From assembly GCA_964230605.1 (NCBI GenBank), contig CAXRIN010000058.1:12149-76148 (forward strand): 64,000 nt of DNA, given 5' to 3'. The notes below the pieces were generated by a model. It saw only the letters and a list, made by a program, of their open reading frames with translations, did not search any database and was not told the origin of the DNA. Shown here in pieces: positions 35,465 through 42,903 of the stretch. Made by a program: the position numbers and the translations under genes. Numbering within the stretch: position 1 is the stretch's first letter; each line of letters begins with the position of its first letter. This DNA comes from GCA-002722245 sp964230605. GTDB taxonomy: Bacteria; Bacteroidota; Bacteroidia; Flavobacteriales_C; GCA-002722245.

Positions 35465-36721
35465 TTGATTTCTTTTTCAAAAATTCGAAATATTCTGGTT
35501 GGTTTTTTAGGTTTTGTCTTAGTAACCTGCACATACGTTGTTTTTGCAAAATACTCCGGCTTACCTGTATTTGTAATTACACTAGGGTTCTTCGCAACGT
35601 TCCTTTTTTTAGGGACACAAAATTTAAAGAAAGTTGCAGAATTTTGTAAATCGTATGTTGGCCTCGGACTTATTCTAATTTTAGTTTTGGGACCAATTTT
35701 ATCTTTTGTTCTTAATCTGAGAGCAGACTTTAACAAGGTTATTTTACAATTTTTCTATTTGGCTATCGCTTTATTTACTTTTCAAAATTTTGAAATTCTA
35801 AAAAAATACAGGCGATTCCTTTTAATAGGTGTTTACTTCAATTTAGTCTTTGGACTTTTTAGTATTTTCTCCGGAAAATTTTTCCAAGGCTTCGCAGATG
35901 TTATCAATGATGATGTATTAGGTTATAGAGGAAGGGCAATTGCTTTTTATTTACAACCCAATAACCTAGGAGCGGCAACTGTAAATTTATACATCCTTTC
36001 AATTTTTCTATACAAAGAAAAAAATATAAAGCTATTTTTTCTTCCTTGTTTAATTACCGTTATTGCATCTGCCTCCAGAACATCTTTGGCGGTTATTTCG
36101 ATTGTAGGTTTTGTTCAGGTTTTTACAATATTTATAATTCCTAAATTTCAAGCATTTAAAATTCGAGGCCAAATAACTAGAATTATTCTTATCACCGTAG
36201 GTGGAATCACCTTATTGGTTACCTTATTTTTGAATTCTTCCTTAATATATAATGCTGACTATAAAAACCTTGTAACAAGAATTGAGTTTTTTATGAACAT
36301 TGGGGAAAAGTTAGATCAATTAGACAAAGAAAACTCCATGCTGGTAAGGGAGAAATATCAAAAAATATTTAAAAATGAAATAGAAAAAAAGCCATTTTTA
36401 GGGCACGGATTTGGTGTACAAAATGCGGACATGGAAGCAGGAATACTGAAAGGTAGTGCTCACAACCATTATTTAGAACTTTTATATCAAGGAGGTGCCA
36501 TATTTTTAGTGCTTTACATAATTTTTCTGGTGTTACTACTCAATCAAACAGTAAAATTCTATTTTGTGGAACCCTTCTATTTTACAGCATCACTTTGTTT
36601 CCTCACCTACATTATAATTTATGGCTTCTTTTTGAATACTCTTTTCGATACTCGATCAATATATTTAACCCTCGGGATCATTTGTTATTTATCCGTTAAT
36701 CCAAGCGCCAAAAAAATATAA
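35465..36721 (+). CDS. O-antigen ligase/polymerase-like membrane protein (second)
   Basis: 418-residue membrane protein of the O-antigen ligase family (Wzy_C type): about ten hydrophobic helices, the short SASRTSL motif near 200, and a periplasmic loop with GHGFGVQNAD and the conserved His-containing SAHNHYLELLYQGG. There is no ATG in the first 90 codons. TTG at 35465 is the first usable codon after the in-frame stop at 35450, so the start is uncertain. Two bases separate it from the next gene. Whether it joins repeat units or ligates the chain to lipid A core is undecided. Confidence 0.85.
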   Translation: MISFSKIRNILVGFLGFVLVTCTYVVFAKYSGLPVFVITLGFFATFLFLGTQNLKKVAEFCKSYVGLGLILILVLGPILSFVLNLRADFNKVILQFFYLAIALFTFQNFEILKKYRRFLLIGVYFNLVFGLFSIFSGKFFQGFADVINDDVLGYRGRAIAFYLQPNNLGAATVNLYILSIFLYKEKNIKLFFLPCLITVIASASRTSLAVISIVGFVQVFTIFIIPKFQAFKIRGQITRIILITVGGITLLVTLFLNSSLIYNADYKNLVTRIEFFMNIGEKLDQLDKENSMLVREKYQKIFKNEIEKKPFLGHGFGVQNADMEAGILKGSAHNHYLELLYQGGAIFLVLYIIFLVLLLNQTVKFYFVEPFYFTASLCFLTYIIIYGFFLNTLFDTRSIYLTLGIICYLSVNPSAKKI

Positions 36722-36722
36722 C

Positions 36723-37784
36723 ATGAAAATCTGCTTATTCTCAGCATCATTAGAGCAAGGAGGTGCCGAAAGAGTTATGTCTGTTTTAGCCAATGAATTT
36801 GTTCAACTTGGGCATGATGTTGTTATCATTACATTGGTAGATCGCCCAATATTTTTCGATTTGGATAAAAGGATAAAAGTATCGTGCTTAAATTTTGAAA
36901 ATAGTGGTCCCGTTCAAAGAGTTCTAAATCAACTCAAAACCGTAAAATCACTAAACGATTTTCTTCTTTCGGAAAAACCAGATGTTTTATTGAGTTTTAT
37001 GGTAAAATATAACATTCTGGCTATTTTGGCAGCAAAAAATACTGGAGTAAAAGTATTTGTCTCAGACAGAAGTAATCCATTAAAAGAATTACCTTTTGTT
37101 CAATCGTTTCTTCGTAAAAAACTCTATCCAAAAGCAACCGGAATTATATCACAAACTAGTCTAGCAAAAAAGGTGATGGAAGACATTGTTGGACCAATAA
37201 ATAATATCAAAGTAATTTTAAATCCAATACCTCCATTTATAAAAGAAAATCTGCCGAAAGAAAAAATCATAATTTCAGTTGGAAGATTAGTCAAGTTAAA
37301 AGGACATGATTACTTGTTGAGAGCATTTTCTAAATCAATGCAAAAAGGTTGGCGATTAGTCATTTTAGGGGAAGGACCTGAAATGGATAGTTTAAAAAAC
37401 TTAGCTGAACAACTAAATATTAGCGATAAAGTCACTTTACCTGGTGCAGTTAAAAATGTTAATTCTTGGTTGGAAAAATCAAGCATCTTCGCTTTTACTT
37501 CTTCATCTGAGGGATTTCCTAACGCACTTGCAGAAGCGATGGTTGCAGGTTTACCCTGTATCAGTTTCGATTGTAATGCGGGGCCTCGAGATTTAATAAA
37601 TAAAGAAAACGGTTTTTTAATACCTGAAGGAGATGAAAATCTATTAGCAAAAAACTTAAAAGATTTAATGCTAAATGATGATCTTCGCACAACTATTGGG
37701 AAAAAGGCTCAAGAAATTGCAAAAACCTTAAATAATACAGCAATATCTAAAGAATATATAAACTTTTTTGAAGGACATGATTAA
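36723..37784 (+). CDS. Family 4 glycosyltransferase
   Basis: 353-residue GT4 enzyme with a complete family signature: ICLFSASLEQGGAERVM at the start, ISVGRLVKLKGHDYLLRAF between the lobes, RLVILGEGPEMDSL, and TSSSEGFPNALAEAMVAGLPCISFD with E-x7-E. It resembles PglH/WecF-type hexosyltransferases of repeat-unit assembly. It starts 2 bases after the ligase-like gene and overlaps the next glycosyltransferase by 8 bp. Confidence 0.92.
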   Translation: MKICLFSASLEQGGAERVMSVLANEFVQLGHDVVIITLVDRPIFFDLDKRIKVSCLNFENSGPVQRVLNQLKTVKSLNDFLLSEKPDVLLSFMVKYNILAILAAKNTGVKVFVSDRSNPLKELPFVQSFLRKKLYPKATGIISQTSLAKKVMEDIVGPINNIKVILNPIPPFIKENLPKEKIIISVGRLVKLKGHDYLLRAFSKSMQKGWRLVILGEGPEMDSLKNLAEQLNISDKVTLPGAVKNVNSWLEKSSIFAFTSSSEGFPNALAEAMVAGLPCISFDCNAGPRDLINKENGFLIPEGDENLLAKNLKDLMLNDDLRTTIGKKAQEIAKTLNNTAISKEYINFFEGHD

Positions 37785-38904
37785 GGTACTAGTAAATGTT
37801 GCGACGCTTAAAAAAGGAGGTGGACAAAATGTTGCGCTTAATTTTCTCCAACAAATTATAAAAGAAAAACCTCAAGGCTTTGAGTTTGTATTTGCTGTTT
37901 CTGCATCTTCTCAAATTAAACCCTTTTTAGAAAAAAACAATCAAGAAATCATCGTTGTAAGCGACAATCCGATTGTAAGAATGGTGACTGAATTCTTTAG
38001 AGGAAAAAGCATCATTAAAAAATATAAAATAGACATTATATATACTTACTTCGGAATTGGTCTTTATCCGAAAAGTATCAAGCAAGTTTCTGGATCGGCT
38101 GATTCCAACCTATACTTCCCAGAAATTGATTTTTGGAAAGAGTTTAAAGGTGTAAATAAACTTAAAAAACACTTAATCGATCGTTATAGGATATGGGGTT
38201 TAAAGAGAGCGAAAGCAATCATATTTGAAAACCATGAAATGGAAGAACGAGGTAAAAAGTTATTCCAACTTAAACATACCTGTTACATCCCACCTTCTTT
38301 TAGCCAACCTGAAGAAAGTGAGGATTTTAGTCAGCTTACTCAAAACCCCGAAGAACATCGAGGGTTATTTTTATGCGGTTGGCAACGAAATAAAAACTTT
38401 ATGCTTATTCCTGAAATAGCACAAAAGTTTAAAGAAAAGGGGGTCAATTTTAAGTTTGTAATTTCCACCTCAACAGATGATTCGGTTGAATATTTAGAAT
38501 TTAAAAAACTGGTTGATCAATTTGGTGTTGCAAATTACATTCAGCTCGTAGGAAGTGTACCTAAAAGTCAATTACCATCCTTATTTTCTAAAATAGATTT
38601 TGTTTTTTTACTAAGTAAACTAGAAAGCTTTAGCAATAACATTATCGAAGCTTATTATTATAAAAAACCACTAGTAATTTCTGATCTGGATTGGGCAAAA
38701 TCCATATGTGGTGATGCTGCTATGTATGTAGATATTAATAATATTTCAGATATTTCAAATAAGGTTTTAACTTTACTGTTTGACAAAGGCAAAACTGAGG
38801 ACTTGAAACAAAAGCAATCAACTAAACTAAATGCTTTCCCCGACATTGCCGAAAAATCGAAAATGGAGTTAGATTATCTTAAAAAAATATATGAGTCAGC
38901 TTAA
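37777..38904 (+). CDS. Glycosyltransferase family 4
   Basis: About 375-residue GT-B glycosyltransferase. The N-terminus MIKVLVNVATLKKGGGQNVA resembles that of the leftward glycosyltransferase at 28459. The donor lobe shows GLFLCGWQRNKNF, QLVGSVPKSQLPSLF and LLSKLESFSNNIIEAYYYKKPLVISD. The frame can begin with a TTG at 37768, but the ATG at 37777 overlapping the previous stop is preferred. Its 3' end overlaps the acyltransferase start by 14 bp. Confidence 0.88.
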   Translation: MIKVLVNVATLKKGGGQNVALNFLQQIIKEKPQGFEFVFAVSASSQIKPFLEKNNQEIIVVSDNPIVRMVTEFFRGKSIIKKYKIDIIYTYFGIGLYPKSIKQVSGSADSNLYFPEIDFWKEFKGVNKLKKHLIDRYRIWGLKRAKAIIFENHEMEERGKKLFQLKHTCYIPPSFSQPEESEDFSQLTQNPEEHRGLFLCGWQRNKNFMLIPEIAQKFKEKGVNFKFVISTSTDDSVEYLEFKKLVDQFGVANYIQLVGSVPKSQLPSLFSKIDFVFLLSKLESFSNNIIEAYYYKKPLVISDLDWAKSICGDAAMYVDINNISDISNKVLTLLFDKGKTEDLKQKQSTKLNAFPDIAEKSKMELDYLKKIYESA

Positions 38905-39412
38905 GTCATTTATAGTCATATCATACGAAGCTGTAATGAATGCTGTATTTGCGCTTCCTCGTTACAGGTTGTTTATTTTTTTAAAGAAAACCCTTCTTCA
39001 AATAATGGGCGCTAAAATTGGAAAAGGTGTTCATATCTACCCAGGTGTTTGGATTGCTCCTGGCCGCAACTTGATTATCGAAGACGAAGTAGATCTTGCA
39101 AAGGATGTATTAATAAACTCTTCAGGTGGTGTATTCATTGGAGAAAGAACTTTAATTGGATATCGTACTCAAATTATTTCCACCAATCACAGTATACCTG
39201 CAGTTGGTGAAGCTTTTCCTGTTTCAGGCGATGATCATAAACCAATTCACATCGAAAAAGACGTGTGGATTGGAGCAAATTGTGTAATTACCGCCGGAGT
39301 AAGAATTGGAGAAGGGGCAGTTGTTGCAGCAAGTAGTGTTGTAACTAAGGACGTTGAAAAAAACGCAATTGTTGGCGGAGTACCTGCCAAATTAATTAGA
39401 ATGAGAGAATAA
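38891..39412 (+). CDS. Hexapeptide acetyltransferase, WcaF/WcaB-like
   Basis: 173-residue acyltransferase of the left-handed beta-helix class. A hydrophobic N-terminal helix (about 15-40) precedes the coils VHIYPGVWIAPGRNLIIEDEV, GGVFIGERTLIG, VWIGANCVITAGVRIGEGAV and the closing IVGGVPAKLIR. The His of STNHSIPAVGE is the likely catalytic residue. It resembles colanic-acid acetyltransferases. It overlaps the preceding glycosyltransferase by 14 bp and lies 5 bases ahead of the amidotransferase gene. Confidence 0.88.
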   Translation: MSQLKSFIVISYEAVMNAVFALPRYRLFIFLKKTLLQIMGAKIGKGVHIYPGVWIAPGRNLIIEDEVDLAKDVLINSSGGVFIGERTLIGYRTQIISTNHSIPAVGEAFPVSGDDHKPIHIEKDVWIGANCVITAGVRIGEGAVVAASSVVTKDVEKNAIVGGVPAKLIRMRE

Positions 39413-39417
39413 TAAAT

Positions 39418-40560
39418 ATGAGTGATAAAAGAGAATATCAAGAGTGCGCAAATTGCGTAATGGATACGACTGATAGTAATATCGTATTCGACGAAAATGG
39501 TGTTTGTGATCACTGTAATACTTATTTCAAAGATATTGAGCCTAATTGGCATACAGACGAAAGAGGTGAGGCCGAAATTAAAGCTATTGTAGAAAAGATT
39601 AAAAAGGCTGGAAAAGGGAAAGATTTCGATTGTATTATGGGGATGAGTGGAGGAATTGATAGTTCTTACTTACTTTATTTAGCCGTTAAAAAATTAGGAC
39701 TTCGACCATTAGTTTTCCATGTTGATGCGGGATGGAACTCACAAGAAGCGGTAAACAACATTGAAAAAATGGTCGACCAACTTGGTCTGGATTTATATAC
39801 CGAAGTTATCGATTGGGAGGAAATGAAGGATCTTCAATTAGCTTACTTCAAAGCCGGGGTTTCTAACATTGATACTCCTCAGGATCATAGCTTTTTTGCA
39901 ACAATGTATAAGTTCGCCAACGAACACAATGTAAAATACATCCTAACTGGCGGAAATTACTCTACCGAGTGTGTTAGAAACCCTTTGGAATGGATGTATT
40001 ACCAATCCGACTCTATTCAGTTAAAAGATATTTATAAGCAATACGGAACAGGAAAACTTAAAAATTTCCCGATCACCAATATCCTGTGGCATAAGGTATA
40101 TCTACCATGTGTAAAAGGAATAAAGTTAATTCGCCCTCTAGATTTCATGGAATATGATAAAGAGGCAGCTACTCAATTCCTAGTAGATGAATACGGGTAT
40201 CAAAGATATCCTCAAAAGCATTTTGAATCCAGATTTACAAGATTTTACGAGTCTTATTGGTTACCCGAAAAATTTGGATATGATACGAGAAAAGTTCAAT
40301 ATTCTAGTTTAATCCTAACAGGGCAAATGACTAGAGAAGAAGCTCTAGAAAAATTAAAATCTCCAGCTTATAACCCAGAAACGATTAAAGAAGACTTTGA
40401 ATATATTGCCACTAAGCTTGGAATTACTGTTGAGGAGCTTCAAGGTTATATGGATCAGCCGAATAGAAAAAATAGCGAATTTAAATCGCAAGAAAGTATT
40501 TACTCTATTGGTGCTAAAGTTATGAGAATAGTTGGATTAGAAAAGGGTGGAAAAAGATGA
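39418..40560 (+). CDS. wbpG: N-acetyl sugar amidotransferase (WbpG/PseA family)
   Basis: 380-residue ATP-PPi amidotransferase. A zinc-ribbon-like N-terminus (C10, C13, C30, C33) is followed by the PP-loop SGGIDSS (77-83) and TGGNYSTECVRNPLEW. Enzymes of this type convert an acetamido group (or carboxyl) on a nonulosonic or uronic sugar to an acetamidino or amide group, using ammonia passed on from HisH2/HisF2. The neighbours hisH and hisF follow directly with ATGA and 2-base spacing, exactly the module described in Pseudomonas O-antigen loci. Activity is cytosolic on a nucleotide-linked sugar. The precise sugar is not identifiable here. Confidence 0.92.
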   Translation: MSDKREYQECANCVMDTTDSNIVFDENGVCDHCNTYFKDIEPNWHTDERGEAEIKAIVEKIKKAGKGKDFDCIMGMSGGIDSSYLLYLAVKKLGLRPLVFHVDAGWNSQEAVNNIEKMVDQLGLDLYTEVIDWEEMKDLQLAYFKAGVSNIDTPQDHSFFATMYKFANEHNVKYILTGGNYSTECVRNPLEWMYYQSDSIQLKDIYKQYGTGKLKNFPITNILWHKVYLPCVKGIKLIRPLDFMEYDKEAATQFLVDEYGYQRYPQKHFESRFTRFYESYWLPEKFGYDTRKVQYSSLILTGQMTREEALEKLKSPAYNPETIKEDFEYIATKLGITVEELQGYMDQPNRKNSEFKSQESIYSIGAKVMRIVGLEKGGKR

Positions 40561-41171
40561 TAACCATTGTTGATTACGGATCAGGAAATATTGAAGCTTT
40601 TAAAAATATTTATAAAAGGCTTAATATAGAATGTGAAGTCGCTACTACTCCAGATGAAATTTTACAAGCAAAAAAACTTATTCTTCCAGGTGTTGGTGCG
40701 TTTGACGAAACGATGCGAATCTTAAGAGATTCCGGAATGATAGAGGCTTTAAATAAGCAAGTTTTAGAAAACAAAGTTCCAGTAATTGGGATTTGTGTTG
40801 GAATGCAAATCTTGTCCAAAAGAAGTGACGAAGGAGAATTAAACGGATTGGGTTGGATTGATGCTGAGGTGAAGAAGTTTGACGTTTCAAAGCTTACACA
40901 AAAACCACACTTGCCACACATGGGTTGGAATACATTCCAGGCCGAAAAAGAAAGTCCAATACTGGCTGAATTAGAGCCTGAAAAAGGATTCTACTTTCTA
41001 CATACTTATTACTTCTCGTGCAACAATCAGGATGATATTTTAACTTCCACAGTTTATGGAGATAGATACACATCGGCTGTTAACCACGATAATATTTTTG
41101 GGGTGCAATTCCATCCGGAAAAAAGCCACAGTAATGGAGTACAATTATTGAAAAACTTTGCCAACCTATAA
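40557..41171 (+). CDS. hisH: Glutaminase subunit HisH2 for sugar amidation
   Basis: 204-residue class I glutamine amidotransferase: GVGAFDET, the nucleophile Cys80 in GICVGMQIL, and the His186-x-Glu188 pair in GVQFHPEKS make a full triad. It releases ammonia from glutamine. Its start overlaps the WbpG stop by four bases (ATGA), and it is followed by a HisF-like gene. There is no other histidine gene nearby, so it is the surface-polysaccharide paralogue rather than the histidine-pathway enzyme. Confidence 0.92.
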   Translation: MITIVDYGSGNIEAFKNIYKRLNIECEVATTPDEILQAKKLILPGVGAFDETMRILRDSGMIEALNKQVLENKVPVIGICVGMQILSKRSDEGELNGLGWIDAEVKKFDVSKLTQKPHLPHMGWNTFQAEKESPILAELEPEKGFYFLHTYYFSCNNQDDILTSTVYGDRYTSAVNHDNIFGVQFHPEKSHSNGVQLLKNFANL

Positions 41172-41173
41172 TT

Positions 41174-41929
41174 ATGTTAAGATCAAGAATAATCCCATGT
41201 TTATTGGTTCATAATAAAGGCTTGGTGAAGACCGTCAACTTTAAGGATCCTAAGTATGTTGGAGATCCTATTAATGCTGTTAAAATTTTCAATGAAAAGG
41301 AAGTTGATGAATTAATTGTCTTGGATATTGATGCAACTGTTGAAAAACGCGAGCCCAATTTCCAAATGATAAAAAACTTGGCTACAGAGTGTAGAATGCC
41401 TTTCTGTTACGGTGGCGGTGTTACAACTCCTGAACAAGCTAAAGAAATTGTAAAACTCGGAGCGGAAAAAGTTGCGCTAAGTGCAGCAGCGGTTGAAAAC
41501 CCAGAATTGATTAAGGCAATCGGACAAGAAGTTGGGGTTCAAAGTGTAGTTGTTGTTATCGACGTTAAGAAAAAAGGAATTTTTGGTAAATACGAAGTCT
41601 TCACTCATAACGGTAAAAAATCAACTGGTTTGAATCCTGTTGATTTTGCCAAAAAGATGGAGGAGATCGGTGTTGGTGAAATTGTAATCAATTCTATAGA
41701 CCAAGAGGGAACTATGAAGGGTTATGATTTTAAGCTTTTCGATAGCATCAGGAATCAAATTTCCGTTCCTCTTACTATAATGGGAGGAGCAGGATCTTCT
41801 GAGCATATTAAAGAAGCCTTAGATAAATTTGGCGTAATTGGTGCAGCGGCAGGAAGCTTATTTGTTTTCAAAGGAAAATACCGTGCCGTTCTTATTCAAT
41901 ACCTGGATAAAACAACACTTTTCAAATAA
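41174..41929 (+). CDS. hisF: HisF2 cyclase-like ammonia-channel subunit, catalytic Asp11 replaced
   Basis: 251-residue (beta-alpha)8 barrel of the HisF family. The N-terminus MLRSRIIPCLLVHNKGLVKT places Leu at position 11 where true imidazole-glycerol-phosphate synthase has the catalytic Asp11 (CLDV). Asp130 in VVVVID is kept, as are the phosphate-binding GGG (80-82) and GGAGS. Loss of Asp11 fits a subunit that serves only as an ammonia conduit between HisH2 and WbpG. It is the last gene of the rightward cluster, before the hairpin at 41957-41979. Confidence 0.9.
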   Translation: MLRSRIIPCLLVHNKGLVKTVNFKDPKYVGDPINAVKIFNEKEVDELIVLDIDATVEKREPNFQMIKNLATECRMPFCYGGGVTTPEQAKEIVKLGAEKVALSAAAVENPELIKAIGQEVGVQSVVVVIDVKKKGIFGKYEVFTHNGKKSTGLNPVDFAKKMEEIGVGEIVINSIDQEGTMKGYDFKLFDSIRNQISVPLTIMGGAGSSEHIKEALDKFGVIGAAAGSLFVFKGKYRAVLIQYLDKTTLFK

Positions 41930-41952
41930 TTAATTAGGAATTCTTAGAAAAA

Positions 41953-41990
41953 ATAAAGGCCGGGTAATCAAGCCGGCCTGTATATTTTTG
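41953..41990 (+). terminator. Bidirectional terminator between hisF and the DUF4197 gene
   Basis: Perfect 7-bp stem AGGCCGG (41957-41963) with CCGGCCT (41973-41979). It is followed by TATATTTTTG on the plus strand and by TTATTTTTTC on the minus strand, so it can end both the rightward polysaccharide operon and the leftward DUF4197 transcript. Confidence 0.8.
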
Positions 41991-42126
41991 TTCTCCAGTT
42001 TATCTGTCAGGATTTGTTAGAAGAAACAATTTATTAAGTAACACTATAAAGCTAAACGCTAAACTCCTCAAAATGTTACAATTATCGATGAAAAAAGTTT
42101 TTTCTTCGACCAATTATAAATTTCTA

Positions 42127-42840
42127 TTACTGTTTATCCTGCAGTGCAAACACCTTTTTTAATAGGTCTGATGTTCTTTCTTGAAGATTATTTCTGATTT
42201 CTTTTTCTTCAATCGTTATCATTTTAAAAACTCCATTTAACGCCTTTTGAGTTGCATAGTCTTTTATGTCTGTGTTCATCTTGGTTACAAATGGAATCTT
42301 ATTGTAAGTAGTAGTTAAATCAGACCAAGCTTTATCTGCGCCAACTTTACCAAATGAATTGGCCATTACAGGATAAAATTTATTGTAGAGAGAATCTCTG
42401 GTTGTAGACTCTAAATATGCTGTAGCAGAGCTATCATTTCCCATTAAAATATTTCGGGCATCAGCAAAAGACATGTTTTGAATAGCTGAAATGAAAATCG
42501 GTGTTGCTTCTTTCACAGCGTCCTCTGCAGCCCTATTCATTAACTCTAAACCTTTATCTGGTAATACACCTAAACCTAGAGATCTCAACTTACTTTCAAC
42601 ATTCGACAATTCTGATGGAAATGGAATTTTCACCAAAGAATTTCCTAAAAACCCATCAGTTGTTGTTAGCTTTTGTACTTCTTTTGTTACTCCTTTATTT
42701 AATGCTTCTTTTAAACCATTTGCAATATCTAAATCTGTAACAATTGCTTCTTGAGCTTTGGATACTTCATTTAAAACATGAAATAATTCTGTACAGGAAA
42801 TTAAAGTAACAGACAGTAAGGCAATCAATATCTTTTTCAT
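42127..42840 (-). CDS. DUF4197 lipoprotein
   Basis: 237-residue envelope protein: lipobox LISC within the first 16 residues, then a helical DUF4197 domain running to the end. Recognisable blocks are ADARNILMGNDSSATAYL, NKFYPVMANSF and YATQKALNGVF. Function is unknown; members are periplasmic or outer-membrane lipoproteins in Proteobacteria and Bacteroidota. The frame extends to 42870, but the ATG at 42840 begins the signal peptide and follows a TACCTTTG promoter box at 42854-42861. It is transcribed divergently from leuS. Confidence 0.88.
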   Translation of the reverse strand: MKKILIALLSVTLISCTELFHVLNEVSKAQEAIVTDLDIANGLKEALNKGVTKEVQKLTTTDGFLGNSLVKIPFPSELSNVESKLRSLGLGVLPDKGLELMNRAAEDAVKEATPIFISAIQNMSFADARNILMGNDSSATAYLESTTRDSLYNKFYPVMANSFGKVGADKAWSDLTTTYNKIPFVTKMNTDIKDYATQKALNGVFKMITIEEKEIRNNLQERTSDLLKKVFALQDKQ

Positions 42841-42853
42841 AATCGCTTTTTTG

Positions 42854-42861
42854 CAAAGGTA
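42854..42861 (-). promoter_or_regulatory. -7 box of the DUF4197 gene, interlocked with the leuS promoter
   Basis: The minus strand reads TACCTTTG (TAnnTTTG), with TTG 22 bases upstream at 42884-42886, and 13 bases to the ATG at 42840. It abuts the -33 TTTG of the leuS promoter (42850-42853), so the two polymerase sites overlap. Confidence 0.55.
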
Positions 42862-42875
42862 ATTAACCAAATCAC

Positions 42876-42883
42876 TACTTTTG
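42876..42883 (+). promoter_or_regulatory. -7 box of leuS
   Basis: TACTTTTG matches TAnnTTTG, with TTTG 22 bases upstream at 42850-42853, and 20 bases to the leuS ATG. It is the best complete -33/-7 pair in the window. Confidence 0.6.
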
Positions 42884-42903
42884 CAAGGCTTAAGTACATT
42901 ATT

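Noticed and set aside
42090..42104. GAAAAAAGTTTTTTC palindrome downstream of the DUF4197 gene
   Set aside because: A/T-only palindromes of this size are expected by chance in such AT-rich DNA, and the GC-rich hairpin at 41957-41979 is a better terminator.
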